Shown: positions 1-11,219 of the stretch, piece by piece
Position numbering within the stretch: the stretch's first letter is position 1
Layout: each line of letters opens with the position of its first letter
Assembly (NCBI GenBank): GCA_963682025.1
Contig: OY821517.1
Location: 298,247,344-298,311,343, forward strand
Length of the DNA stretch: 64,000 nucleotides
Direction of reading: 5' to 3'
Source: Cordilura impudica
Taxonomy: Eukaryota; Arthropoda; Insecta; Diptera; Scathophagidae
Position numbers and translations under genes: made by a program
Notes under the pieces: generated by a model
Databases searched by the model: none
Told to the model about the DNA's origin: nothing
What the model saw: the letters and a program-made list of their open reading frames with translations, nothing else

Positions 1-1809
1 TAAGGCAAAATGGGTGAAATCTAATCGAACCATTCAGAACTTCAACTCCAAATACGAGGACTGGCTTCATGAAGACACCATCCTGGATATACTGGCAGTA
101 GATAAACCCACCACATCAACCAGAGGAGCAAAAGGAAGGCCAAAAAAAAGTATTGAGGAGTGTTCAATTTTTACAAGAAAGAGGAAACTTGCCGATTCCA
201 CCAATGACTTGACCACGAAGCATTTATCGAACGCGCTGTCTTTTAAATATACAAAGGATAGTGAAAGAGTTAGGTCGCAGATTACAAAATCTGTTGCTGA
301 TGCAAGCCCACTGCGACTAAAAAGGATTAAGGAAAGCATTCCCACGCCCACAAACGCACACATTAAAAAGTATGGTTCCGAAGAAGCCTTGGCCTTGTTT
401 ATGGACTTACAAATTTCCAAAGAAAAATATGAGATACTACGGGCATCCTTGATGCGACACGGGGCTGACGTTTTACCAGGATACAAGCATATTACGCAAG
501 CCAAAATAAATTCACGACCACTGCATACGGAGTTTACGGAAGTCTCTGTGAAAGCTAATCTGCAGGATCTCATGGGCCATACAGCAAAACGGTTGTTGGA
601 GAGTCTTCCTGAAAATGAGGTGAAAATTCTTCCTGAGAAACTGACATTGATCAGCAAATGGGGCTGCGATGGATCATCCGTACAAAGCGTTTATAAGCAA
701 AGGATATCTTCCGATGACGCTACAATATCGGACGGAAATATGTTTATGGCATCTGTTGTTCCTTTGCGGCTAAAATCTGATGTTTCCCTACACTGGAAAA
801 ATCCACGTCCGTCATCAGTGCATTATTGCCGACCAATAATGTTTCAGTTTGCAAGGGAATCGGCAGAACTCATAAGGACCACGGTGAAGGACATTGAAAA
901 ACAAATAAGCAAGATTAAGCCTACAAAGCTGCAAATTGGAGAAGGAAAATATATTGAATGCAATTACGAGTTCCACCTGACCATGGTTGACGGAAAGGTC
1001 GTAAACGAACTGACAGGAACAACCTCAACATTGTCATGCCCGATTTGCAAAAAGAGTCAGAAGAACTTTGGTAATTTAAACGATTCTACAAACGAGGAGA
1101 ATTACGAATATGGAATGTCACCATTGCACGCAAGGATAAGGTGTATGGAGTTCTTGCTAAAACTGGCGTATACCCTACCACAAGAGGAGAAAAACGACGA
1201 TGAAAATACATCAATAAAGGATAAGGAAAAGATCAGAAAGAAGCAAATACAGGATGCTTTTTTTAAACAAGTTGGACTAAAAGTAGACTGTCCCAAGCAC
1301 GGATACGGTAACTCAAACGATGGAAACACTTCTAGGAGATTTTTTGAAAATGATGAGGCAGTAACTAGAATCGCTTGGGAACGATCTTGAATGTTTTAAA
1401 CTGCAAAGAAAATGTCAATTCTACAAAATATGGAGAATATGCATCGAAAACTGCATCTCTTTTAGCAGAAATGTATCCACAGAAGAAGTTGACCCCGACC
1501 GTTCATAAAATATTGGCGCATGGCAAAGATATAATTGAGTACCAGTCTTTGCCAATTGGAGAGCTTTCTGAAGAAGCACAGGAGTCTCTTAACAAATTTT
1601 ATAAAAAATATAGATTGCAGAACACATTCAGGATAAGGCAAAATGAGGACCTCTTCAACATGTTGGCAGCATCTTCCGATCCACTTATTTCTTCCCTGCG
1701 GGATGTGAAGTCACGAATAGAGTTTAAAAATAATTATAGTTTAGAAATGATTAGTCTTTTAGATATACCTTCTCTTACGCATTGTGATGAATATTTTACA
1801 GAAAATTGA
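1..1809 (+). pseudogene. Transib transposase, frameshifted, N-terminus outside window
   Basis: The product would be a RAG1-related DDE transposase that cuts at heptamer/nonamer ends. The frame enters from the left edge. Bases 14-1390 read 458 codons, then a deletion of about 28 bp near 1370 (relative to the copy at 43275-43305) shifts the frame, and 1375-1809 carries the C-terminal 144 codons. Visible marks are a CDGSS motif with its Asp codon at 668-670 (probable first catalytic Asp), CRPIMFQFARES, MVDGKVVNELTGT, a zinc-binding CPIC near 1037, TPTVHKILAHG, and LSEEAQES. The Glu codon at 1582-1584 lines up with the catalytic Glu region of RAG1 (ASEGNES). Family assignment rests on remembered Transib/RAG1 motifs. 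The frameshift makes it inactive. Confidence 0.82.
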
Positions 1810-2125
1810 AAAAATAAATTTAAAAAAGAAGTAATTTTTTTAATTTGTTGGGTAATAATTTAAAACACAAAACCCTAAAGAAAAAAAATAAAAACATTCT
1901 AAAAATGTAAAAATAATTTTTTTTAGTTACCATAAAATTGATTTTTCTACAAATTTTTACTTTGATAACCCATAAGTAGGCCCCTACAAAGCGTAGCACC
2001 CTTTCCAAACGCTCATTCCATAGGCTGAACAGTTATCTATCATATGCTGTTTAAACTGTTCAATTACGTTATTCGGTTCAAAAGATATGATTTTTGCAAC
2101 GAAAAACTCAAATGGCGCCATTGTG
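1..2125 (+). mobile_element. Transib element, copy 1 (family A), left end outside window
   Basis: This is the 3' two thirds of a Transib DNA transposon, the superfamily that gave rise to the RAG1 recombinase. It is nearly identical along its length to the complete copy at 40795-44012, and base 1 corresponds to about 41930 there. The right terminus reads CCATTGTG, the reverse complement of the heptamer CACAATG, ending at 2125. A TTGCAAAAA nonamer-like block lies about 22 bp inside. CGTCG at 2126-2130 is the likely 3' target duplication, but the left copy is off the window. Bases 1810-2080 are the AT-rich 3' untranslated part. The element sits inside a foldback repeat fragment. Confidence 0.85.
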
Positions 2126-2934
2126 CGTCGGATCTAAAAATTCAACAGCACTTACAAAATATTTGAATTTTTTGAATAAATTGTTTTTTATTAGCTTGGG
2201 GTCGTATGTGACCCCAATTCCAAAAGGTTTAATCGGGTCATATTATTTTTTTCCGAAACTCCAGGCTATTAAGATAAAATATAACATTTAAAAGTAGAAA
2301 AGTGATGAATTTTTGATACAAAGTATTTAGAAATAGTACATTTACAGAATATTTTACAAAAATTCCATTTTTCTCGAAATCCGCAAAAATAAAATCCTTT
2401 TAAAAAAAATTCTGGCATAAGGATTTACCTAAAAATTCACACAGTTAATCTCTAACATGCATTTAAAAAGACCTTAAGGAACTAGATCATTTTTTTTTAA
2501 AATTTTGTTTAAGAAAATTTTTCAAAACTTGAAAATGGAGTTTTCGAAATTTTATCAAAATATTTTCCATTTTCGGTCTCAATGCTTAATAGGTTAAAAA
2601 GGTGTTAATAAAACAATACTTCATATCTGAGTACTAACAGGTATAGAGACTAAAACAAACTGTTGGCTTTAATTAATTTCTTAAAGTAAAAAAAATGCCA
2701 TCAAATTTCATGATCTAATTTTTTTTGGCACAAAAGTGGTCTGAGGCATTTGCTATTTCTTGGCGAGTTTTTATTCGATTTTGAAGTTTTATAGCTTCTT
2801 GGAAAGACAATTTAATACTGATCCCGAATTATACAACAGTTTATCGGAAAAATTAAACTATAGAACGAAATTTTCGTAAAATCTGAAAAAAAAGTCATAT
2901 TTTCCCCATATAAACTCACTTGAAATTTTCAATC
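2126..2934 (-). repeat. Fragment of the TA-flanked foldback element
   Basis: This stretch matches the reverse complement of about 27500-28310, the left arm of the palindromic element at 27407-29682. It carries the same landmarks, such as AGCTTGGGGTC and TGTGACCCC around 2195-2215 and ACTGATCCCGAATTAT near 2817. The match stops abruptly at about 2934. The Transib copy to the left begins exactly inside it: the element at 29250 reads AAGCGTCGCATC where this copy has the Transib end followed by CGTCG. Transib therefore inserted into this fragment. It keeps about 500 bp that the right arm of the 27-29 kb copy has lost. Confidence 0.85.
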
Positions 2935-2939
2935 GGTGT

Positions 2940-3290
2940 ACTTGTTCAATTCAGATGCCTACGGCCTCAGGCACCTCAAGCACTTTCATTCTCCTTCGTC
3001 CAATATCATTCCATAGATTTATCAACGATTTGTGGCATGACGACCTCTTTTGATCGACTTGAAAAGCATTTATCAAACCTTTCCTTGGATTTGGCGATGA
3101 TTTTTAAGCAGAAAATAATGTTTATGGGCACTCAAAATTCACTTTTTTCCATTTTTGAAGAAATTCTCTTGGTTTTCTGCTTTCGATGGCTATCAACCCC
3201 AAATTAAACAACGTAGCTTGTTCAAAGTTTTATAGTAGTCTTCTAACAGAAGGTATATGTCAGGAGCAAGTTAAGTCACTGAGTTGTCAA
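2940..3290 (-). pseudogene. mariner transposase N-terminal relic
   Basis: Read on the minus strand, 3160 to about 3060 encodes a degraded MEKSEF... start followed by residues like INIIFCLKIIAKSKERFDKCF. These resemble the N-terminus of the mariner at 23616-24762 (KHYFLRKN..., KEKLDKYYGD). The flanking bases 3170-3290 match the 5' untranslated part of that mariner (CTTGTTCAAAG, ATAGTAGTCT, GGAGCAAG). Stops and frameshifts are present, no intact inverted repeat is visible, and the C-terminal half is missing. The junction with the foldback fragment at about 2935 is sharp. Confidence 0.5.
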
Positions 3291-5379
3291 ACTGCCCTTT
3301 GAAGCTAATCTATTTGTCAAAGTTATACTATTTCTGATACTGTTTCCATAGCAAGTTTTTATCATTTTTATTTAAAAGAGTGTCAATATTTTCAGTAGAA
3401 CAAAACAATAAATATAAAAAATTGTTGGACGATCCCAACCAACCTTGAGTAGGATACCGTAGGCTTTTACAAACAGAAAAAAAAATTCGTCAACCGAATT
3501 GTTCTAAAGTTTAACAACTGCATTTTCGATTGTATCAACAACAGTTAACCAATTTTTATTGCAAAAAAAAAATATTTACTCTTGCGATAACTCGAAATTC
3601 GGTTATCAACTTTATCGAAATTTGGTTGGCAATAAATTCGGTAGACATAATAAATCTGTTGTCTGCTTGTATTGATTTACAAAAGGCTTAAAATACTAAA
3701 ATAGCTCTCTTGAGAAGCTTCAATTAATCTCCCCCCAGCTGCTGCCGAAAAATGCTCCCAATAACTTTCACTGATTAGCTTTACAATCCCAACACTGTAG
3801 TTTTTCATAAGTTTATAAATTTTTCTTGTTGTTTGTTTTGATTATTGATTCGTATGCATGCAATTCTGTTGTAGAACTCTCAAGTTGAAATTAACATTCA
3901 TTTTTGTGTTTCACTCTGTTCAGTAAAGCAAAGAATTCTTTTATCGTGGGCAGATTTGTAGTTGATTCATGTTTTATTTTCTTGTTTTTCGTTAACAATA
4001 TAATTATATTATAAAACAGAATAATACCTTGAACAAATATTTTTTCACATGTTGTTTTTTTTTTTTTTTTTTTTGTGGTTTGGTTAGGAATTCACATGCT
4101 TGCATGAAAAGAAAACAAGCAAGCAAGCAATGAGCCAAAGAAGAATAGGTAAAAGTAAAACCAATTTAATCCAATTTTCTATACAAAATGTGCTTATGAG
4201 TTTACACAACTATAATTATTATGGTCGAATGGAGAAAAACAAAAAAAAAATATTCTGTTTGCAAAGAAAACAACAACTCTGAAACAAATATCTAAAATTT
4301 AGAACAGGCTTGATGGTTGACTTTTCTGCTGTTTTTTGTTTTCATATTTTTTGTATGAATTTCAGAAAAATAAATAAAATAAAATACAATTAAATTAATA
4401 TGAGTCATGGCAAAAAATAAGAGAAACAACAGTTATTAAACAATAAACAAGTTTTAGGTCATTGTTTTTAAATTTTTTTTTTTTTTGTTAAAAGTTTAAG
4501 TTGGTATGAGTAAACTTTAAACGAACTGGAAGGTGATGGTTTTTAAAATAGTTTTTTTTTTGATTATATTTTATAACAGCGGCTTTTTTTAAGCAAAGCA
4601 TAACAATATTTTATATTTTATATCTATTTTACAACAACAAAATATTTCCCTATACATACACTATTGTGTATAACAAAAGAAATTTAAATATAAATGTTGT
4701 TTTTTGTCCAAGTATTCAGTTTAAAAAATAGCTATTTAACAAAAATTATACTGTGCAACACACAAAATGCAAACTCTTTCTCGTGTGCGGTTTTCGAACT
4801 ACTTATTTAGCTGCTGTTCGGATTTTATGGCACATGTATGTTTTGATTTTTCCGAAGAACATGCAATTTTTCTCACGGCTATATCTCGGTAACCAATTGA
4901 TCAATTGCGGCTACATGACATTTGTATTGACTGCTAGAGCTGTTCAAGCTTTATATGCACTTGCAACAACGCCATCTATGGGAATAAAATGCACATAGTT
5001 GATAAACTAAAATCTCGAATTTTCGATGTAAAATACAGCTGGAAAATGTGAAAAAGCATTTTCTAGTATTATAATGTTTTGAAGAATTGTGAGTTATATT
5101 ATAAAATGGTGAAGAAAAGATAGAAAAAATTCAAATTTTAGCAGTTTTGAGGCACTAGATGTAGTTTTTTCAAGTTTTGCGAATTTGAAAAATTTTAATC
5201 CCATTGTATTTAAGGTAATCCTTTACCAGCCTCAAAGTGTTTTTTTTTCGATCATTATTATGGTGAAAAATACCAACGAAGGGATTATTTCTACTCTACA
5301 TGTGAAATCTTTGTGATAAAACGTTGCATAAGTTCGTTTATGCGAAGGGCCATATATGAAGACTATACGACTATAAATT
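3291..5379. other. AT-rich spacer without recognised gene
   Basis: I see no gene, RNA or mobile element that I can name here. Short open frames at 4100-4282 and 4753-4998 have no recognisable motif, and the first is rich in low-complexity Lys/Gln. Homopolymer T or A runs occur near 4060, 4475 and 4550. Confidence 0.5.
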
Positions 5380-6394
5380 AATGGGTGACAGAGTTTAAAC
5401 GAGGCTGTACGAGCTACCAAGACGAACAAGGTTGTGGCCGACAAATTAAGGTGGCCAAGCCAGAAACGGTTAAGAAAATCACAAAACGGTATGATCATCG
5501 GCTGAAAGTGCGTTAGCTAGCTGCAAATATAGGCATTTCAAAAACTCCTTTACATCGCATATTGTCCGAAAATTTGGAGATGAGAAAGCTGTAGGCAAGA
5601 TGGATGCCGCGTTTGCTCACAATAGAAAGCAAACAGAGGCGCACAGTGGAGCCTTTTGACTTTTTTCGTTGCAAAAATCATAACTTTTAAACTAATTAAG
5701 GTATTTTAAAAATTATAAATGAGTTACTGGCGGAGGGTGGTGGGTGCACAGGGGGCTTCACTATATATGATATCGAAGTTTAATATTATTTTGGTGCTAA
5801 TATTCCATGTTGCAAATATAAAGGTAAAGTGCTGAAATTTGGATCTTAAAGTGTTTTTGACCCAAAAACGAACCCTACTTAAATTTTTTGGAATCGACCC
5901 ATGTTTGGACCTAGTCCCCATACAAGCTTTCCTTCAAAATTGGTTTTAATGCCACTGAATGTAGCAAATGTTATTCTATTGCGATGAAATTTGAATCATA
6001 GGTCAGTGACGAGATCTATAAAAAAATCCTTGAAATCGGTCCACCTTTGGACCTAGTCCCCGTACAAATTTTCTATAAAATTTGGTTAAAATGCCACAAA
6101 AGATGACAAATTTGCTAATTTCTGTATTATATTTAAAAAATTTACAAAAAAGTGCAAAAAACACTGTAAAATTTTAATGAAATCGGACCACTTTTGGACC
6201 TATTTTCCCAAATTTTTTTTATAAAATTCCAAATTTCACATTGAAATTTTGTTACTTAACCACTCAAAAGACTTATAATTTCACAATACATATTGTTTAA
6301 ATCCGAAAGTCTAGAAAAAAATACCACTCTAATATAACATGTTAAACTAATATTAATTTTTTTATTAATATTAGAGATACACACCTTTGAAATA

Positions 6395-7165
6395 TTTAGA
6401 CCCTATACCACTATGTGGTTTGGGTATAATGACTTTGTGCTGCTGTTTGTAACTACCAAAAATATTTAACCTATTATACCTATCAACTCAGAGTCGATTT
6501 AGCTATATCCGTCCGTCCGTCCGTCCGTCCGTCCGTCTGTGTGTCCAAGAAAACCTTGTAATCAAACTACAGGTCGCAAATATAACTATATTTTGATTAA
6601 ATTTGGTATGTAAGCTTTTATCGCCCATAGGATGAACGCTATTGAAATTGGTGAAATACGGTACATGTTCAGACCTAGTCCCCATACAAATGACCCCTAT
6701 GAAATCGATATAAATTGCCATAAGATCCAAATTATCATATAGATCTCGGTCAAATTGGGTTTGTATATGTTTATTACATCTATTAATCACTAGTCCAAAA
6801 ATAATCCCTACAGGACAATTCTTAGTCATAGGCCCCATATAGAACTGCTTCCCGATCTTCACTTAAATCTATGAAAAAACAAAATTTTTGCACAGATTTT
6901 TTCCAAATTTGGTTTGTATATATTTTTTCAAAATATAAGTGAACTTACCAAATATGGTCAGGATCGGTCCATTTTTTGACCTAGTCCCCATAAATATAGC
7001 ACCCGATATGAACTTTTTCATATCTGCAGCCAAAAAAAATTAATAACAGTGCCACTCAAATTTGGTTTATGCTTATTTTCTATATCCAATTAGTTGGACC
7101 GAGGAGATAGGGTCTCTAAACCATGGTATAGGGTATCGTATAGTCGGTCTAGACCTTTCTTATAT
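6395..7165 (+). mobile_element. DINE-1/mini-me-like element with (GTCC)n, family HINE-A
   Basis: This starts with CTATACCACTATGTGG, carries GATCGACTCAGAATC-type sequence and then (CCGT)n at 6511-6535 followed by CTGTGTGTCC, and ends with GGTATAGGGTATCG and a GTCGGTCTAGACC half-palindrome. The (GTCY)n tract after a conserved GA(C)TCAG/CGA core is the hallmark of dipteran mini-me/DINE-1 elements, now grouped with Helentron-derived INEs. At least eight further copies or fragments are in this window. There is no coding capacity. The label HINE-A is mine. The short frame at 6503-6862 is only the repeat read backwards. Confidence 0.7.
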
Positions 7166-7800
7166 ATTAAAAAAATTTATGGAAACTAAAGTCAGTCCGT
7201 CTGGCCTTTCTATCCGGCCGATTTCCTTAATTTTTTTTTAATTGAAGGTATTTAGACACAGATATGTCATCAATCATTGAAATTTACTCAACTCCCACCT
7301 TACTCAAGTTATACTCAAACGCGATTGTTCCCTGTACATTTCTTATGGGATACATTCACTCAAGCAATTCGAATTCTCATAACTTATCTTCTAATGAATG
7401 GATCTTGATCGTTTCACTTTAAGAACACTCAGTGGATCAAGCTCTTTCTTTTGAGCTTTTAACTGCTTAAATTCGTTGAGTTTGAAGAAAGTTATGCGTG
7501 CACAATCAACTTTACATTAAATTTTTATGCGTGCACAATCAACTTTACATTATTCAACACGAAAGTTAACGTACAGATTTCATTACAATAATTGCATAAC
7601 ACATACCCTGTGTTGAATTGTGAATTGCCAAAAATTTTAATACCTTTAGGTCGCATACAAGGTGGCCTTTATTTCTGTGTGTTCAACAAATATTTATAAT
7701 GAAAAATAAACTTAATGAATTAAATAGATTAAAAAACATTGAAAGAAATAAATGGAATGGTAAAATAAAATTTCCTAGAATTTGCACTCGAATTTCGAAT
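7163..7800 (+). mobile_element. DINE-like element, family HINE-B, with intact FB target site
   Basis: The 5' part (TATATTAAAAAAATTTATGG, then GTCAGTCCGTCTGGCC) and the body match the reverse complement of 18420-19345. The 3' part ends in CTAGAATTTGCACTCGAAT at about 7790, the terminal block seen in other copies. Near 7247 it is uninterrupted where the copy at 18 kb carries a foldback insertion. A 27-bp unit containing GCGTGCACAATCAAC is duplicated with a 34-bp offset at 7491-7551. Confidence 0.65.
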
Positions 7801-8489
7801 TTTGCATTCGAATTTTTCTATCGAAAAAATACGAAAATGTAGTATATTTGAAAAACTGAGACTAGAAAAAATAAACTACCAAATAACATCATTTTTATTT
7901 TGTTTTATATAAACTAAAAAACCCTTTCAAACGACACCAAAAGCATTATAATCGGTTTACTAGTTTGCCTACAATCTGATTTGAAAGAGGACATTTTCCA
8001 ATCTGTAATCCTACATTCATAGAATGCTTCTATCAAATTTTTAAGTTTTGTCACGCTATTTGGGGAAAGGCGCCATTGTGCGGCGTAAGTATGTTTCAAT
8101 AGAGTGTATGGCTATGTTTCACCGCAATAAAGCCCAGTTTATGCGTCGATTCGTAGCCATGGAGGAAACATGGGTCCACCACTTCACACCTGAGAAAAAT
8201 TAACGGTCATAACCATGTACTGAAATGGGAGAAACATGTCCAAAGAAGACATCTTGTTTTTTGGGATGCGCATGGGATAATTTTTATTCAGTATCATGCC
8301 AACTATTCCAAACTTGAAAAACTGGCTCGGTGGTAATAGGTTTGGCAACAATTAAGAGGTGGAGTTTGCTGTTGATGGCTATTTAAACGCACTACACAGT
8401 TCTTACTATTAACAGGGTATCGAAGCTATGGGATATCGTTGGGAAATGTGTATTGAGCTAAAAGGAGATTATTTTGATTATAAAGTAAA

Positions 8490-9172
8490 CTCGAGTCTAC
8501 ATAGCGATGTTCGTCTGTCTGTCTGTCTGTTGAAATCATGCTTATTCTCAAAAGAAACCATTTTCCTTGATAAAATTAGGATACTATTGTTTGCCATTAT
8601 TTCGAGCAGATTAGTATTGAATTGGAAACTTTAGGACCAATAGCCGAGGAATGACGTACGAAAATGTAAAGATACTCCGATAAAATTTCATATAAAAAAC
8701 TAAAAGTTGTGAACGTAACAGAAACATGAGCATATACATAGATATGTATCGGTATATCTATCTATCCGAATATATCTAAAATTTTAGTTACTTATGTTAT
8801 CAATAATATTAATAGGCTAGGTGATTTCTTGTGACCGATGTTTTGTTCTACCATTTTATCCCGATTTTGACCAAACGTATATTATTTGAAAGGTATTTCT
8901 TTTTAGCCGTTTTGCAGATTTACAGATTTTTAAATTTTTCCCTTTATTTTGAGTGAATTGCATTTATAGTTGCTACTAACACATACATAAATTTTTACAA
9001 TGCTATGTGTGTGTTTATTAATGTTGTTAATGTGTTTGTAATAAAACTGAGTTTGTTTTTTTTGTCTTGATTTGCGAATTGGCTATAATTGATTAGCACA
9101 CCTTTATTTAATGAAAAAATAAAATTTCCTAGAATTTGCACTCGAATTTCGAGGGCTGGAATCTGCTAGTTA
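8490..9172 (+). mobile_element. Helentron/DINE-like element with (GTCT)n and CTAG 3' end
   Basis: A (TCTG)n tract at 8512-8530 is followed by TTGAAATCATGC. The 3' end at about 9130-9172 has the self-complementary CTCGAATTTCGAG and finishes GGCTGGAATCTGCTAGTT. A hairpin followed by CTAG and a T/A-rich flank is the expected end of Helitron-type rolling-circle elements. The 3' 350 bp recur inverted at 56568-56936, so this is a dispersed family. No open frame of note. The exact 5' end against the mariner C-terminus at 8485 is not resolved. Confidence 0.65.
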
Positions 9173-9499
9173 ATATTAACCATTATTGGAAAAAAATTTA
9201 TTGTATAATTTATTTATTTCATAATATTGGACGTGAGTTCTCTGAACCCAAAAATGCGGCAATTATCGAAGTCATTCAGGTGAAAATGCGCGTGTTTCAT
9301 ATATATTTTTTTTTAAGATATAAATAATGTTAGATTATTTGTTTCATATACACGTTATAGAATAACATTTGAAGTATCTTTAAAAAATTTTCAATTAAAA
9401 ATTTTAATAAATAAGTCCGTGACAGCGTTACTCCGGAGGCGCCTCGAAAAAAAGTTGTTTTGCGGAGAACATCATAACTCGTTACCGGATCATATGAAA

Positions 9500-9650
9500 T
9501 AAAAAAAAATCGGTGCTAAATGATTAGCCAACAATGAAAAGGTGGAGGCTGCAGTTGTTGGCTATTTTAAGGAGCTGGACAAATCTTGAATATCGCTGGG
9601 AAAAGTGTTTCGAGGTAAAGGGAGATTATGTTGAGAATATAGAACATTTT
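9500..9650 (+). pseudogene. mariner transposase C-terminal relic
   Basis: The sequence around 9535-9640 encodes, across frames, pieces like EVEAAVVGYFKEL and YRWEKCFEVKGDYVEN. These match the C-terminus of mariner transposases and the relic at 8340-8485. Nothing upstream can be aligned to a transposase, and frameshifts are present. Confidence 0.55.
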
Positions 9651-9754
9651 TCTCAAATTTGTTGTTTTTTTTGTCTGGTCTAGTTAAATTTTTCACAAAA
9701 ACTAAAACAACCCAAAATTTGGGAAAAAACTGCAATATTATTTTTTTTATTTTG

Positions 9755-10170
9755 TTACATTTAAATGATGATCGGGAAGCAGTTTTATATGGTGACTATG
9801 ACTATAAATGATCCTATAGACTTTAGTTTTCGATTATATTTGAAATATTTAAACATGGTCATATTTTGTTTATGATATGCGGCTATTTAAGTCGATCTCT
9901 TAGCGACCGTCCCATGGACGATTTATTTCGCAAAATAGGTCAGCAAGTGATTCTGAGTTATCGGTATAATATAAGAGAAGGTACTTTAAAAAAAAAAGGT
10001 ATTCTTCTAAAAATACAGTACCTATAACTAAGGTACTTTTATTTAAATATTTAAATTTTCTTATAAAGGGAACTATTTTAATAAAAGTTACTTTTTCTAG
10101 GTCAGATATTCTTAGTAGTTACAAACGTCAGCACAAACAAATTCTACCCTGACCACAGAGTGGTGTAAAA
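9755..10170 (-). repeat. Degraded HINE-A (DINE-like) fragment
   Basis: GATCGGGAAGCAG at about 9771 and ATATGGTGACTATGACTA are reverse-strand landmarks of the (GTCC)n family. The end at 10110-10165 (GTAGTTACAAACGTCAGCAC, then CCCTGACCACAGAGTGGT) is the family's TATACCACTATGTGG end in reverse. The microsatellite has been lost. Confidence 0.5.
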
Positions 10171-11219
10171 ATATTAGTGTTGTGTTTACAAGACCATTAC
10201 CAAAGAAGCAAAAGTGTCACAACAAATAGGGTTACGCATATTATAAAAAGTGGTCAACGGACATCATAGAAAACTAAGATAATAATTGTCTTCTAAAAAA
10301 GTCCCCAATCCTCAAAACTGAGAAAGAGCATTAAAAACTGTTTGACTTTTGTCAGCTATCAGGCAAAAATTTTTGTGCTATATGTTCTTGCAGGAAAAGA
10401 AACAATCCTTTCATCACAACTCCGTTATTTATATCATATGGTACCTAGAAAAGAAGTTGCCCCCATATTTTTTTTTTATTTTTCTGGTGCAATCTTGGCA
10501 GATAGCTCTACAGAAATCGGCTACTGAGTGGCCGATAAGGGAAAATTCCCCTAACTGTGAATAATACAAATCTCATTCTAAATAGTTTTTATCCTAAATC
10601 GGAAATTGTTCATGTATAAACTTCATACCTTCATAATCAGCTTAAAAGCTAAAATCTAATGCAATCACTGTAATTTAATCATTTGTTACACATACGGGTA
10701 CTTTTATACATTCATATGAACGAGTATGTATGTATATAATTAAATAAAATTTAAATTGACATGCACTTTTACGAATTTGTGTCACTTTGTTATTACCATC
10801 ACATACTTAATGCTCTTAAAAGCATTCTTAATGCCTCAACATTAATTTAATTTCGAAAAAAAAAAAGAAACTACAGACTCATTTACCATAAAATGCCTAA
10901 AACAAATTAAGGAAAATTTTCCAAACAAGTTGTAAAAGAAAAAACAACTTAACAACAGACATTTTGGCGGTAGCAACGACTAAATTAAGCGACGGTTTCC
11001 ACAACAAAAAAAAAAAAAAAAGAAAAAAAAACATAATTGCAACAAGTGTTGTAATGCAGGTAAGCTGCAAGATAAAAAAATGTTATAAAAAAAGAAAGAA
11101 ATCAAGTCTCTTTCAACAACTTGGGTTAATTAGATGCATTTCTTTTTTTAGTGTACTCTACATTATCCGGCTCAAGCTAGAGTCGTTTAGTAGAAATAAT
11201 TAATTCTAACAATTTAATA
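10171..11219. other. AT-rich spacer without recognised gene
   Basis: I recognise no gene or mobile element. The frame at 10964-11203 is dominated by Lys runs from A-rich DNA and is not credible as a gene. Confidence 0.5.

Larger units (their letters stand above)
5642..8080 (-). mobile_element. Transib element, family B, internally deleted and invaded
   Basis: The left terminus is CACAGTGG at 5642, followed after a 22-bp spacer by the nonamer-like GCAAAAATC. The right terminus is CCATTGTG ending at 8080. Flanks are AGGCG (5637-5641) and CGGCG (8081-8085), a 5-bp target duplication with one mismatch. Bases 5642-6330 are the inverted counterpart of 45250-45862, the 3' end of the second Transib lineage. 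No transposase code remains. Two DINE-like elements (6395-7165 and 7163-7800) sit inside. The element interrupts a mariner relic. Confidence 0.75.
5380..8485 (+). pseudogene. mariner transposase relic split by a Transib-B insertion
   Basis: Two halves of one mariner transposase read in the same direction. The first half (5380-5641) reads WVTEFKRGCTSYQDE, then the second helix-turn-helix region (LAANIGISKTPLHRILSE) and ARWMPRLLTIESKQRR, with two in-frame stops (at KVR-stop-LAA and RKL-stop-ARW). The second half (8086-8485) continues with ECMAMFHRNKAQFMRRF, AMEETWVHHFTPE around the first catalytic Asp position (here Glu-Glu), and ends with GYRWEMCIELKGDYFD, the usual mariner C-terminus. Removing 5642-8080 plus one target copy rejoins the frame. 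The middle third of the gene, including the DxxD part, is largely lost. Family-level call only. Confidence 0.75.

Noticed and set aside
67..657. 196-codon minus-strand frame opposite the Transib transposase
   Set aside because: It is antisense to a well-supported transposase frame and recurs, broken, opposite the second copy (41962-42267); no motif.
1..1809. A domesticated RAG1-like host gene
   Set aside because: The sequence has transposon ends, a second copy with target duplication, and frameshifts, so it is a mobile element.
10964..11203. 79-codon plus-strand frame
   Set aside because: Dominated by Lys from A-runs; no homology signal.
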